Counted from the first letter of the stretch, positions 28,873 to 39,190 are shown. The stretch is DNA of 64,000 bases from Agapetus fuscipes (GCA_951799405.1 OX637340.1:2666001-2730000); one strand, 5' to 3'. Made by a program: numbers and translations. Notes: generated by a model from the sequence alone, not told the origin.

Positions 28873-29398
28873 TAAATAGATTTGTGAAGAGGAATGCAAT
28901 TCACCAACCTATTCTGCCTGGCCAGAAACAGGTATCATCAATTAATAATTCATTATTGTTTATATTTAATGAATTATTAATTAATAATTACCCAATACCG
29001 GTCCGTAGCTCAGTGGTAACACTGCGGACTCTGAATGGAAAGGTTATGGGTTCGAATCCCGGCGGAGCACAAAAAATATACCAATGACCGGTCACCAAAG
29101 GTCCATCAAGCCTTACAGCAACTGGGTCTTGCTTGAGTATTGGCGCTTTGTAGCGACGACCAAGCTCGTACACCTCTGCGGCACTACATACAACAAGCGA
29201 TATATACCCCTAGAGTCCATAGAATCTAGGAAGTCGCCCGCACAGGATTTCTTAAAAAAAAAAATACTAATAACGTCTGTTGAACCAGGGTCAAAGTTAT
29301 GGTCAAATGAACCCAAGCGGGGATCGAACTAACGTTATTCCATTCCAAACACGCTAAAACGATCGGCCCACTCGGCCCCCTCAGCCATAACACCGACA
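28873..29398 (-). mobile_element. SINE-D interrupted by SINE-B
   Basis: SINE-D 3' part at 28873-28926 (AGATTTGTGAAGAGGAATGC) and an AT-rich inner block 28927-28997 shared with the copy at 32062-32335. Then an inserted SINE-B, then the SINE-D head part at 29267-29398 (TCTGTTGAACCAGGGTCAAA, B-box reverse GGGGATCGAACTAACG, GGCCCCCTCAGCCATAACAC). AATA at both junctions is a plausible target duplication. Confidence 0.78.
28998..29262 (+). mobile_element. SINE-B copy, internally shortened
   Basis: A box TAGCTCAGTGG 29006-29016, B box GGTTCGAATCC 29049-29059 (perfect to consensus). The TTCGCTGGGTTGAAA block is deleted. Ends CGCACAGGATTTC plus an A-run. Confidence 0.87.
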
Positions 29399-29454
29399 AA
29401 TTTTGGCGGAACCTTGTCCGGAAGACATTATATGTATTTCAAATAATCTGGGAT

Positions 29455-29495
29455 TCTATGACACTTATTGAAGTGCCGTAGAGGTCGTAGAGTGT
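29455..29495 (-). repeat. SINE-B 3' scrap
   Basis: GATTCTATGACACTTATTGA, then AGTGCCGTAGAGGTCG. Confidence 0.5.
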
Positions 29496-29530
29496 TGGTG
29501 AGGTGGCGATTGTTGTAGTCCTTTTTACAA

Positions 29531-29770
29531 GTATTCCTTGACTTTAAGGTTGGTATGAGGCTGACCACCAATACCAAATGCTTCATTTGCCAATGTCACC
29601 TCAGTTTCAGGGGAGGTCGGCAAAACAATATAAAAACCCAATCTCAAATTAACACTAGCCGTGCAACTCTTGCCGACCTATCCTGCAACAGGAGTGTCAT
29701 TTGGCTAAGTGAATAATTTTTTTACGGTATGGGTGGTCAGCCTCATACCAACCTATAAGTCAAGGAGTAT
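29531..29770. repeat. Head-to-head pair of Ln-A 3' units (palindrome)
   Basis: Plus copy 29531-29625 (TTCCTTGACTTTAAGGTTGG to GGTCGGCAAAACAA) joined to a minus copy 29626-29770 (CCCAATCTCAAATTAACACT to CCAACCTATAAGTCAAGGAG). The outer ~90 bp can fold on each other. Confidence 0.8.
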
Positions 29771-29801
29771 AAACAATTATTTACATGTAATCTTATCTAT
29801 T

Positions 29802-29850
29802 CTAATCTAAGTTGCAAAGATATGTAACATTAGGGAACATAACAGCTATA
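29802..29850 (-). repeat. Ln-A 3' unit tail scrap
   Basis: TCTAATCTAAGTTGCAAAGA, then TATGTAACATTAGGG. Confidence 0.65.
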
Positions 29851-30016
29851 TAAGCTATATAAAGCTAACAAGCACATGAAGACCAAAATCTACAAAACAT
29901 CTATAAAAAACGACAATTGAAAAAAAAAATATATAAACAGATAAAATTTCAGAATGAAAAACTGTCAATTATAATTATTTTTTCATCGTTACTTTAATTC
30001 TTCCTCATCCTCATAA

Positions 30017-30220
30017 TTGCCAATGTCACCCCTGTTTCAGGGAATGTCGGCAAGAGTTGCAGGGCTTATGTTCATTTGAGATTTGGATTTTATTTGTAAG
30101 TACACAATCAGCATTTGTAAGCGCGAACTACACGTGTTTGTTTGTGGGCATACATCTGAGAGCTTTGAATGAATATATCCTTGCAACTTAGATTATAGAT
30201 AGATTATAGATTATAGATCC
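30017..30220 (+). mobile_element. Ln-A 3' unit, start missing
   Basis: TTGCCAATGTCACCCCTGTT to ATCCTTGCAACTTAGATTAT, with a tail of ATTATAG-type repeats (30190-30217). Confidence 0.82.
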
Positions 30221-30534
30221 CGCACAATCCGGATAAAGCGGACTCGGAAAATCGAGGTTCTACTGTATATACAAATGAAGGTGTCTACATATATATTTTT
30301 TTTATAAATCCAACATAGTGTCCTTGATACTAGAGTAGAATTATAGCGGAAGACTTTTGATATGGGCTTATTTATTGATTTGATTTTTAATTTATGACCC
30401 TCTAAAAGTGTATTGTGAACTTCAAATATTTTAATCTGAAAATATGGCACCGTATTTTCAAATTACACCCGTACGATTTGATGCCATTTTATTCATACAT
30501 GGTAATTGATAATTAATCATTCAAATATAAAACG

Positions 30535-30950
30535 TATTCCTTGACTTATAGGTTGGTATGAGGCTGACCACCCATACTGAAAAAATGGTTCACTTTGCCA
30601 ATGTCACCCATGTGTCAGGGAAGATCGGCAAAAGTTGCAGGGTGTATGTTCAGAGTCGTCGATGGTTTTTAATTTATAACCTACATAGGCAGCATTTGTA
30701 AGCGCAAACATTAACGTGTCTTGCTGGAGTGATGTTTTCCGAGATTGGTTGCCGTGGTCTATGGAAGCTGGAGCCATCTTAGACATGGGCGAAACGTCCG
30801 GAAGCTCCAGCTCCCACAGACCACGGCAACATATCCCGGAAAACATCACTCCAGCATCATCAGCCGGCCGTGTAAGCCTAAAACACTTATTTAACGTGTC
30901 TGTTTGTGTGTATACATTTTATAAGAATTTGAAATGCAACGTAGATTATA
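30535..30950 (+). mobile_element. Ln-A 3' unit split by a PLE-FB insertion
   Basis: TATTCCTTGACTTATAGGTT at 30535 runs to TTAACGTGTCT (30711-30721). It resumes with the same 11 bases at 30891-30901 and continues GTTTGTGTGTATACATTTTA to GATTATATAA. Confidence 0.85.
30722..30890. mobile_element. PLE-FB fold-back element with 11-bp TSD
   Basis: A 169-bp insert flanked by TTAACGTGTCT on both sides. Arms TGCTGGAGTGATGTTTTCCG and CGGAAAACATCACTCCAGCA are exact reverse complements, and the inversion continues inward (GCCGTGGTCTATGGAAGCTG / CAGCTCCCACAGACCACGGC). The loop holds CTTAGACATGGGCGAAACGT, a decayed CUGA.GA..GAAAC hammerhead-like core. The same family is at 63228-63800. Confidence 0.75.
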
Positions 30951-30969
30951 TAATTAAGAACTGCTCGTC

Positions 30970-31193
30970 GGTGCTATGGCCACGGCGGTCAAGACGCTTG
31001 TTCAGCTAGCGTATTTGGTTCAGATAACGTTGGTTCGAGCCACGGCTGGCCCCTTTGACCATAACATTGACCCTGGTTCAGATATCGTTGCATGCACACA
31101 AGCTTCTGCTTTCGCATGAAGACAATTGGACAGGCAAAATAGGTTGGTGAATTGAATTCCTCTTCACAAATTAAAAAAAAAAAAAAAAAAAAA
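30970..31193 (+). mobile_element. SINE-D copy with poly(A) tail
   Basis: Head CGGTGCTATGGCCACGGCGG (A-box-like), B box GGTTCGAGCC near 31032. Body GCATGCACACAAGCTTCTGC and TGGTGAATTGAATTCCTCTT, ending in a ~21-base A-run. Confidence 0.85.
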
Positions 31194-31466
31194 CTGAACC
31201 TAAATTGAGGTTATCAGATTAAATCATTAAACTTTCTTCGCCTCATTCTGTCAACTTCTTATCTTCGCTTTCAATATGGGAAATACCAGCAGATAAGTAT
31301 AATTGATTATCTTGTGAGTTAACAGTAAAACAAGATAAAAATACTGTATCATTGCCCTCTACGAAAAAAAGACTTATCAAAATGTACTCAAAATTTTGTG
31401 CATCATGTGTAAACGAAAAATTACACGTGTTTACTAGTGAACTTGGTGATGGAAAATATTGACCTG
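31194..31466. other. Unassigned sequence
   Basis: No element recognised. Confidence 0.4.
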
Positions 31467-31637
31467 GGCAGGAAGTCTCATCACCACGGTAATTCTTACC
31501 TACCGAATATCGGTAATATTTATATCAAGACTAATCAGCTGATCACTTGCGGCCATCTTGGATTGACAGGTCTTCATACAAACATTACCGATATTCGATA
31601 GGTAAGAATTAACGTGGTGTTGAGACTTCCAGCCCCA
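31467..31637. repeat. MITE-G copy
   Basis: CTGGGCAGGAAGTCTCATCA to GTTGAGACTTCCAGCCCC; core reads GCGGCCATCTTGGATTGACA, inverted relative to 25828-25990. Confidence 0.87.
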
Positions 31638-32061
31638 AGACTGTACAAAAATATTATTTGTCCTGCAATATCACTAGTTTGACATGTCTTATGTAAAAAA
31701 AGTTTAAGTATATTTTTTCTCCGAATAGCAATTATATCCTCCTTCTTTTATTTCTCGATAAAAAAGCAGTGTCCCTCTAGTTTTACGCGTCGATGACGTA
31801 ACGTAAATCTGTATTGATTTAGGTGTTGGCGCGTATTGACTTAGCTGGTTTTGCGGACTCGCCATTTTACGCGAACTTGGACCATAGCGCTAATCGGCCG
31901 AGCACGCACCGGCTCAGCGAGTTTCTCTCTCCAGCACGGAATCACGAACCTGTCTCGTACCCGCAGATTTGCGAGATAATTACTAGCGTTCACTTAATTG
32001 TATTTCTGCAAATGAAAGTGAGTGAGTATAGAATGAGCTCGGAACAAAGTCCATAGATAAT
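31638..32061. other. Unassigned sequence
   Basis: No element recognised; a 77-codon frame at 31823-32056 has no recognisable motif. Confidence 0.4.
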
Positions 32062-32335
32062 CGGTGTTATGGCCGGGGGGGGCAAGTGACCGATCTTTCT
32101 AGCGTACCTATTTGGAATAGAATAACTTCGGTTCGATCCCCGCTTGGGTCACTGGACCATAACTTTGTCCCTGGTTCAACAGATGTTATTGGGTAATTAT
32201 TAATTAATAATTCGTGAATATAAACAATAATGAATTATTAATTGATGATATTAATACCTGTTTCTGGCCAGGCAGAATAGGTTGGTGAATTGCATTGCTC
32301 TTCACAAATCTGTTTCATAAAAAATAAAAAGGTGA
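32062..32335 (+). mobile_element. SINE-D copy with AT-rich inner block
   Basis: Head GGTGTTATGGCCGGGGGGGG and B box GGTTCGATCCC near 32131. Then a block TTGGGTAATTATTAATTAAT to GATATTAATACCTGTTTC shared with 28927-28997, then CCAGGCAGAATAGGTTGGTG. Confidence 0.8.
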
Positions 32336-32504
32336 AGTCACGTGGCCGGGTTGCTAATGAAAATACGCACAATATTTTGTTGTTGCTTGCTAAGGACCAA
32401 AGTCACATAGATGTGAGGGGCGCAGGACAGTGGGAAGACCAGAGATTGAGATGACCGGAGCTTGAGATTGAGATGCAGTGGTGTCTGACCGCTGTAAAAA
32501 AAAC
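32336..32504. repeat. Repeat E scrap and unassigned sequence
   Basis: TCACGTGGCCGGGTTGCTAA, then CAATATTTTGTTG, resembles the reverse of repeat E. The rest is unassigned. Confidence 0.45.
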
Positions 32505-32872
32505 GTAACTAAGCTTCACATATTGTGTATCTTTTTGCCTGCGTTATCCCCGAAGGGGACGCATGTGGCGATTCGGGGTCTTTTAATTTTTACAGGTAAG
32601 GGGGCCGGCCTCACACCAACCAAATTTCATTTGAAGTGTGGATTTCCCAGCTTCCGGGGGGGCTGGTACTTATTTCTTGTGAAGGCTGATTAGGTTAACT
32701 TTCATACATGTGGCGAGTGGAACCTTTTTATTGACGGGGCAGCCTTACGAATCTACCAAAGGGGGCATGTTTTCATTTCGCGTGAAGGTTTACTTAACCT
32801 CACCGGTTTAAAGAAAACACGGAGACTGGAAATCATTTCTGACACCCTCTGCGGGCATCGAACCCTAGCTTC
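32505..32872 (-). mobile_element. SINE-C copy with internal rearrangement
   Basis: From 32872: GGGTTCGATGCCCGCAGAGG, TGATTTCCAGTCTCCGTGTT and GTACCAGCCCCCCCGG to CACATGCGTCCCCTTCGGGG and AGCTTAGTTACG. About 90 bp of foreign or rearranged sequence lies at 32700-32800, including a second CATGTGGCGAGTGGAACC block, so a SINE-C fragment is probably nested in it. Confidence 0.72.
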
Positions 32873-33759
32873 ATATTAATTACTACGCATTTCATCAACT
32901 ATACAAAAAAATAAAATATTACATCTTACTACATTATCTAACATTCTAAAGCAATGTTTTTTTTTATATTTTCTACGCAAAAAGCTATGTATTTTGTGAA
33001 TATGATATTCTCAGAACTTCTAGAACGCAATATTTTTTACAAGAGGATACTCCTTTTAACAGCTTACAGCCTATTCAGCATTTTCCGTGTAGGTACATTT
33101 GTGCCGCTTTTCTTTATATCTAGGCAATATTGCGATTTTATTTCGAGCACCAGAAAACATATTGAATTTTTTGTAAGGACTTGAAATTTATACATATTTT
33201 ATTGAATTTATTATTTTAATCTTTATATACGAACGAAAAAAAAAATCCAACAAAAAATATTAATGTTAAGTACTCGCGTATGCTATATCATGATCTCTTT
33301 CGAGTAGAGTATGTTCCCGGTATAAATAACGATAAATCTTGTTTTTGTGATTCGGTAAGCTTATGAGTTTTTTTATTGAAACTTCAAATGGTGAATACTG
33401 AACAGGTAGAGGATATTCCTAGTACATATGTTCTACATATCAAGATTTTCTTGTATTATGATTTGTTCTCAAAATTCCGCTCGATTGAGAAAATCCAATA
33501 ATAAATATATTGGTAGAGAACGCCGCTGACGTGAATCTTCTCTAGCTGGCAATAACTCTGTTTTTGGGAACTAAATTTCAATTGAGCTGTTCACCCTCTA
33601 GTAGTCCTCCAACTCACATATATATCGTATAGAATCAAAGACAGCAATGTAGAATTTTTCCTAAAATGTTTTCTTAAATTAAAAATTTTCCTTTAATTTT
33701 ATTTTTTAATTTGACATCTAAATATAGACGATAAATTATTAAATGCCGACTCAAGCTAC
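32873..33759. other. Unassigned AT-rich sequence
   Basis: Frame 32954-33184 (hydrophobic, 76 codons) has no recognised motif; nothing else seen. Confidence 0.4.
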
Positions 33760-34005
33760 CTGTACCCTTAGTACGAGTTGCAAAACTTGAGAAAAGTAAA
33801 GTTTACAGAAAATATTAAAGCGTGATTTCTCCCAAAATCTGCCGTTTTTGTTTCTTACACTTTGTGGTCTTAGCAAAAGAGTTACAGTGATGAATAAAAT
33901 CAAGTTCAAACAAACAAAAACGGCAGATTTTAGGGGAAATCACTCTTTAATAATTGCCATAAACTTTACATTACTCAAGTTTTGCAACTCGTACTAAGGG
34001 TACAG
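33760..34005. repeat. MITE-F, most complete copy
   Basis: A 246-bp inverted-repeat element: CTGTACCCTTAGTACGAGTT at the left end; ACTCGTACTAAGGGTACAG at the right end. Arms ~105 bp, with the ACGGCAGATTTT block on both arms. No coding. Confidence 0.9.
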
Positions 34006-34299
34006 TTTAATGTGTAGTTCATCCTTCATTAGGATTAGTTCATTCCTAAAGAATGGTGGTAGTCAAAAAAAGTTTATTGCCAAAATGGTTGATTAGGACA
34101 CAGCTTAATCAAAAATCAAAATATCCCTCAGCTTTGTGACGTGACATAAAGTAAATAAAAAATCTAGATTTTCGGCAGTTACTTTGTGAAAGTTTATTCT
34201 TCTAAATTTTGAAGATAGGTGGGAGGTACTGTTTCTCCCGAAAGTTGTAGTGTTTAAAGTACATTAAACTCAATGTTAACAAAGTGGATTTTTTATTAT
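34006..34299. other. Unassigned, holds one of a pair of inverted 29-mers
   Basis: Bases 34168-34196 (TAGATTTTCGGCAGTTACTT, then TGTGAAAGT) recur inverted with one mismatch at 36328-36356. Confidence 0.5.
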
Positions 34300-34745
34300 A
34301 ATGTATTGTTATGTTTTTAGGGTTCAAAAAGTCTTTAAATTTAAAAAAACTGGTCTTCTTTCATGGATATTTATTTTACACTTAGATTTATTTAACCAAT
34401 TTACATTTATTTTTAACAGATTTTGTAGGGTTTGTGTATTCACACAGTGAAAATAATTTGATTTTATTTTTAACAATTCACGTTTATGGTTTAGCACTTT
34501 ACATTTATTTCACAGCTGATCTTCACTTACAATGTCTTTCCTGTTCAAAAGCAGAGCGTCGTATATGGACTGACTGACTTGCAAGCAACTTGCGCTTTAT
34601 ATACTCCCAAAGACAGTAGTTACTAGAAGTCAATTTTGCTGGAGCATTCCAGAGCATAAAGCTTTCAGTAGGTACATAATTAAATGTCTCTTTCCTAGGT
34701 ACCTATAATAATTACTCCAACTCTCATCGGCTATAACTAATACAC
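34300..34745. repeat. Dispersed repeat J with Penelope-end insert
   Basis: Co-linear with 20960-21390. It carries extra AGATTTTGTAGGGTTTGTGT, then ATTCACACAGTGAAAAT (34424-34459), the outer terminal block of the Penelope element at 50944. Confidence 0.65.
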
Positions 34746-34749
34746 CTAC

Positions 34750-34997
34750 CTAATCTAATCTAATCTAAGTTGCAAAGATATGTTACATTGGAGATTCACA
34801 TTACATGCATTCTCACAACCAGACACATACAAGTTCGCGCTTGCACATGCCTCATGTGAACCTACAACATAAAAACCAAATCTCAAATGGACATACACCC
34901 TGCAACTCTTGCCGTCCTTCCCTGAGACAGGGGTGGCATTGGCAAAGTGAACCATTTTTACAGCATGGGTGGTCAGCCGCATACCAACCTATGAGGA
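34750..34997 (-). mobile_element. Ln-A 3' unit
   Basis: A (TAATC)n-type tail, then TAAGTTGCAAAGATATGTTA, ending GGTCAGCCGCATACCAACCT; the first ~15 bp of the unit are missing. Confidence 0.85.
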
Positions 34998-35411
34998 ACT
35001 ACCTATTTGTTATTTACATAACAGTATTAATCCGAGAATCAGGGTTTTTGTTTCTATTTTACAGCATTGTGGTACATATGCAGTTATTAGTTATTTTAAA
35101 TGCAATACGTATTATTTTACTGTATTTCCAAACTGCCTACATAATATTGTATTGAAGTTATGACTCTCTGTTCTGCCTCCGGCCCGTTCAAGTATCACAT
35201 ACTCGTATTTTCCATATGAGCCCATTGTTAAACGAAGTGAATTTTTGAAGTAAACCTGACTCCATTGTGGACGTAGCACACATTGAGTAGACAGTCATAA
35301 GTGAATAGTTTACTAGATTTAAATAAAATTTATTTGTTAAAGTTCACAGTGAGTTTTATTTATTAAATACGACCGGTTTTGGGACAGCAGAACATCCCAT
35401 CTTCAGGTGCA

Positions 35412-35830
35412 AAATAGAACTAATCTAATCTAATCTAATCTAAGCTGCAAAGATATATATCATTTAAGATTTATACTAAATGCATTCCCACAAGCAGATA
35501 TGTATAATTTCGCGCTAACACATGCCGCATGTGGACCTACAATATAAAAACCCAATCTCAAATGAACATAAGCCTTGCAACTCTTGCCGTCCTTCCCTGA
35601 AACAGGGGTGACATTGGCAAAGTGAACCAATTTTTATATTATGGGTGGTCAGCCGCATAACAACCTATAAGTCAAGGAACATACATGACAAATTACATTT
35701 TTTAAAATCAAAGAATAAAAATAACAATATATACATGGACATAAAAAACTAAATCATAAAACCAAATTCACTTTAACAAACCCTAGCCGCCAACATCACA
35801 GATCAACCGCCATTTCTTTCTATCCTTGCT
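35412..35830 (-). mobile_element. Ln-A copy: 3' unit plus RT C-terminus
   Basis: (TAATC)n tail at 35412-35437, TAAGCTGCAAAGATATATAT, to CCAACCTATAAGTCAAGGAA. Then at 35780-35830 the end of the RT protein in reverse (GATCAACCGCCATTTCTTTC). Confidence 0.85.
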
Positions 35831-35910
35831 ATATTTTGCTATATATCCTATATTTTGTTATATTTAACACCTGAAGATGGGATGTTCTGCGGTCCCGAAA
35901 CCGGTCGTGT

Positions 35911-36166
35911 TTCTATCTATAATCTATAATCTAAGCTGCAAGGATATGTTAACATTTAAGGCTCATATGAAATGCATGCCTACAGACAGGCACATGTAGG
36001 TTCGCGCCTACACATTCTGCATGTGTGCATACAAATAAAGAAAATCTCACATGGACATAAACCTTGCAACTCCTGCCGCCGTTCCCTGAACCGGGGTGGC
36101 ATTGGCAAAAGTGAACCGATTTTTACAGCACGGGTGGTCAGCCTCGTACCAACCTATCAGTCAAGG
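35911..36166 (-). mobile_element. Ln-A 3' unit, diverged subfamily
   Basis: (TATAATC)n tail, TAAGCTGCAAGGATATGTTA, TGCATGTGTGCATACAAATA, to CCAACCTATCAGTCAAGGAG. Inserted in the right PLE-FB arm. Confidence 0.85.
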
Positions 36167-36184
36167 AGCTTAATAAATAAAACT

Positions 36185-36282
36185 CACTTTTTTTTTATTA
36201 AGAAATCCTGTGCGTGAGACTCCCTAGATTCTACAAACTCTAGGGGTCTATGACACTTGCTGTAGTGCCGCAGAGGTGTCAC
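36185..36282 (-). repeat. SINE-B 3' fragment inserted in PLE-FB arm
   Basis: A T-run, then AGAAATCCTGTGCGTGAGAC, GACACTTGCTGTAGTGCCGC and AGAGGTG. TCAC lies next to both junctions and may be the target duplication. Confidence 0.75.
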
Positions 36283-36335
36283 TGTAAACTTTAACAAAGA
36301 AATTTTATTTAAATCTGTTAAAATGGACTTTCACA

Positions 36336-37245
36336 AAGTTACTGCCGAAAATCTACATAATGGAAAAGTTTACTTGTGAACCAATAAATAACTTGATTTA
36401 ACCTTCTCAATTTTGGAGTGAGTGCGTATTGAAAAAGATGAAAAAAGGCTAAATTATGAGTTTGAATGGGGGCACGCAATAAGTTACAGCGAAATTGACA
36501 TTTCTCCCACAACGGCCGCTCTCCACCAGTGTCAAGACACAATAATTCATATCTCCCTCCAAGTGGAATGAATAAAAACATTGGTTCTATACCCCGAGAA
36601 TATAGCATTGTGTAAACTCCCCTCGATTGTGTAAATTCAAAAAATGTATGAAAAATAAATCCCTCTCTAGGGGTGTCACCGTATATTTCATACATTTTAT
36701 TTTATTTACGCAATCGAGTGGAGCTTATGCAAATGTTTTATACTCAGGGTACACCACCCCAACCGCAAAAATATATGAAAACTGAATCGTCCACTGCAAA
36801 CGCTTTTTAGATTCAATACATTTTTAGGTTTACATTATGGTTGTGCTTGAATGTAAGGTTTTATATACTTTAGGTCGTGGTCGTTGAAGGATAATATTAT
36901 ATCTCGGCGGAAGGAAGGGTAGCCTTGGCGCGAGTGTGGGGGGAGGTTTGATTGATTTATCTAAGTTGTTTGTCACAGCCAACACTGGCCAACTTCTGGG
37001 GTTTTATTTGAATTTTTGCCAAACGCTGGAGCCAACCGGGAGTCGTCATCTTGGATATTGAATTTTTTTCTTTCGCTTAAAAAAAAAACCAGTGAGAACC
37101 TGAGGAGGTGAGTCGCCTTCAACCCACCCTCCCCTATTGGAGGAAAAAAACTTTCTTACTTCTTGATACACTAATGCCCGATTTCACCGACAACTCTCAA
37201 ATTTGAAGTGTCCCTTAGTAGATTTTTAAGACCCAAATTTCAGAA
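36336..37245. other. Unassigned sequence
   Basis: Begins with the inverted 29-mer (36328-36356). The 118-codon minus frame 36339-36695 has no recognised motif. A weak repeat-K-like block near 36735-36760 (TTTTATACTCAGGGTAC). Confidence 0.35.
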
Positions 37246-37292
37246 AATCTAGGGGTCTGTGACAGTTGTTGGAGTGACGCAGCAGTGTGGTT
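37246..37292 (-). repeat. SINE-B scrap
   Basis: AATCTAGGGGTCTGTGACAG, then TTGTTGGAGTGACGCAGC; degenerate. Confidence 0.5.
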
Positions 37293-37898
37293 TATTCGTA
37301 CAGTACTAATTCATGATAATAAATTCTAAGTAAAATCCTATTTTTTATTTTTTCCCGTATGCAGTGATAGAACCCCAGGCGGGGGTTTGAATCAAAGCAA
37401 GAAAAAATTTCTTACTAATGCATACGCAAGTTTAATCGCTGTTGAGTGTATATGTTGCTTCATTGTTCTTTCTTTCAACAAACTATGAACGCACGCAAAC
37501 AACAAACCTATCGTGAGCACTTCTCACTATGTTCTTTGTCTCCCTCGCACTTGCTTCCTTTCAATACATCCGTCCCTTTTTCTCACAATATCGAAATAGC
37601 TTTGCAAACAAAATAAAAAATATTAGTTGGCGATCCGGTCAGGGGATGTCACAATTTTTCCCCCAGTTTTTTTTTGCCGACTCACTTATAAGACATGAAC
37701 AATACATAGCAGATTTGTACTGGATTTTGTATCAACCAATCAAACGCTACGAATCAGTTCATAGTGTAGTTTGTGAATACGAATGTAAGTATTTCTTGAA
37801 CAAGTACTGTATTTTGCGAACTCAAGTTACATTATACTTACGTTTCCACAAATTCGCTATTAATCATCATCGTGTCATCAATCATGTCGTGTGTGTGT
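37293..37898. other. Unassigned sequence with a 133-codon frame
   Basis: Frame 37529-37930 is open but its last residues run into an Ln-A unit, and no motif is recognised. I do not call it a gene. Confidence 0.35.
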
Positions 37899-38155
37899 GT
37901 TCCTTGACTTATAGGTTGGTATGCGGCTGACCACCCATGCTGTAAAAATGGTTTCACTTTGCCAATGTCACCCCTGTCTCAGGGAAGGACGGCAAGAGTT
38001 GCAGGGTGTATGTCCATTTGAGATTTGGTTTTTATGTTGTAGGTTCACATGAGGCATGTGCAAGCGCGAACTTGTACGTGTCTGGTTGTGAGAATGCATG
38101 TAATGTGAATCTCCAATGTAACATATCTTTGCAACTTAGATTAGATTAGATTAGA
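37899..38155 (+). mobile_element. Ln-A 3' unit
   Basis: Starts TTCCTTGACTTATAGGTTGG after a (GT)n run; ends CAACTTAGATTAGATTAGAT. Confidence 0.87.
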
Positions 38156-38525
38156 TCATAAAATTTAAGATTCATCACTTCATCGTCTTTCAAAAGTTTT
38201 TGGGTTTTACTATCAAGTAACTTACCTTCCCACACAAAATAAAGTTACATCTCAAATATCGATGTTATTAAAATTGTAACCGAATTACAAAGTTTATATA
38301 CTTCATGCTATCCTTGGAAATAGTTAGTATGGAATCGGCTTAATTAACATAAATTTCAATATCTAGTATTCATACTTTTATTTTAATTCGTAAAGATGAT
38401 CGTACATGATTCAGCTACCATTTTTTTCTTGGCCGGAAAAAGGTATTAATTTTATTTATTATTAACCCAATAATTTGTGAACGAGGACGTTTTTTTTTAT
38501 ATGAGTGTCAAAGTATTTGTCAAGA

Positions 38526-38775
38526 AGATTTGACTTATAGGTTGGGATGAGGCTGACCACCCATACTGTAAAAAAAATGGTTCACTTTGCCAATGTCACT
38601 CCTGTTTCAGGGAAGGTCGGCAAGAGTAACAGGGCTTATGCTAATTTGAGATTGGGGTTTTATATTGTAGGTCCACATGCGGCATGTCTTAGCACGAACT
38701 ACGTGTCTGCTTGTAGGAATGCGTTTAATATGAATCTTAAATGATATATATCTTTGCAGCTTAGATTTAGATTCG
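38526..38775 (+). mobile_element. Ln-A 3' unit
   Basis: GATTTGACTTATAGGTTGGG to CTTTGCAGCTTAGATTTAGA. Confidence 0.85.
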
Positions 38776-38917
38776 ACAGGATTCGATGCGAGCCAGTTTT
38801 ATTTCAAACATACCCTCGTAAAATTACCACCCCAACTATCATGTACTGTTGATATCTTTAAAATACATTTAAGTCAGTATAAAATACAATACCCATTTTT
38901 TCTACATGTGCGTTTAT

Positions 38918-39190
38918 CTAATCTAATCTAATCTTATCTAAGCTATGTAACAAAGATATGTAACATTGGGGATTCACATTATATGCATTTTCACAAGCAG
39001 ACACGTAATAAGTTTGCGCTTAAACATGCCGCATGTGGACTTAAAATATAAAAACCCAAATCTCAAATGAACATACACCCTGCAACTCTTGCCGACCTTC
39101 CCTGAAACAGGGGTGACATTGGCAAAGTGAACCATTTTCTACAGCATGGTTGGTCAGCTACATACCAACCTTTAAATCAATGAACGTACA
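38918..39190 (-). mobile_element. Ln-A 3' unit
   Basis: (TAATC)n tail at 38918-38940, AACAAAGATATGTAACATTG, to CATACCAACCTTTAAATCAA. Confidence 0.85.

Larger units (their letters stand above)
35312..36335. mobile_element. PLE-FB locus: inverted arms, two hammerhead-like cores, three nested insertions
   Basis: Left arm 35317-35409: AGATTTAAATAAAATTTATT, GTTAAAGTTCACAGTGAGTT, TTATTTATTAA, then a minus-strand core near 35377-35400. Right arm in reverse: core at 35870-35897 (CACCTGAAGATGGGATGTTC, TCCCGAAACCGGTCG), then TTAATAAATAAAACTCAC (36167-36184) and TGTAAACTTTAACAAAGAAA to 36330. The loop holds an Ln-A copy (35412-35830, minus). The right arm is split by another Ln-A unit (35911-36166, minus) and by a SINE-B fragment (36185-36282). 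Removing these restores a simple inverted pair. Confidence 0.72.

Noticed and set aside
30970..31193. Processed pseudogene with poly(A) tail
   Set aside because: Sequence matches SINE-D with tRNA-like boxes, so the A-run is the SINE tail.
33760..34005. Rho-independent terminator or regulatory hairpin
   Set aside because: Dispersed in at least three loci with identical termini, so it is a MITE.
34730..34760. Telomere-like (TTAGG)n at TAATC/GATTA runs
   Set aside because: The unit is GATTA, not TTAGG, and always lies at the 3' end of Ln-A copies.
36339..36695. 118-codon minus-strand ORF as a gene
   Set aside because: No motif; begins in dispersed inverted sequence next to PLE-FB.
37529..37930. 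133-codon ORF as a gene
   Set aside because: Its 3' end runs into an Ln-A unit and no motif is recognisable.
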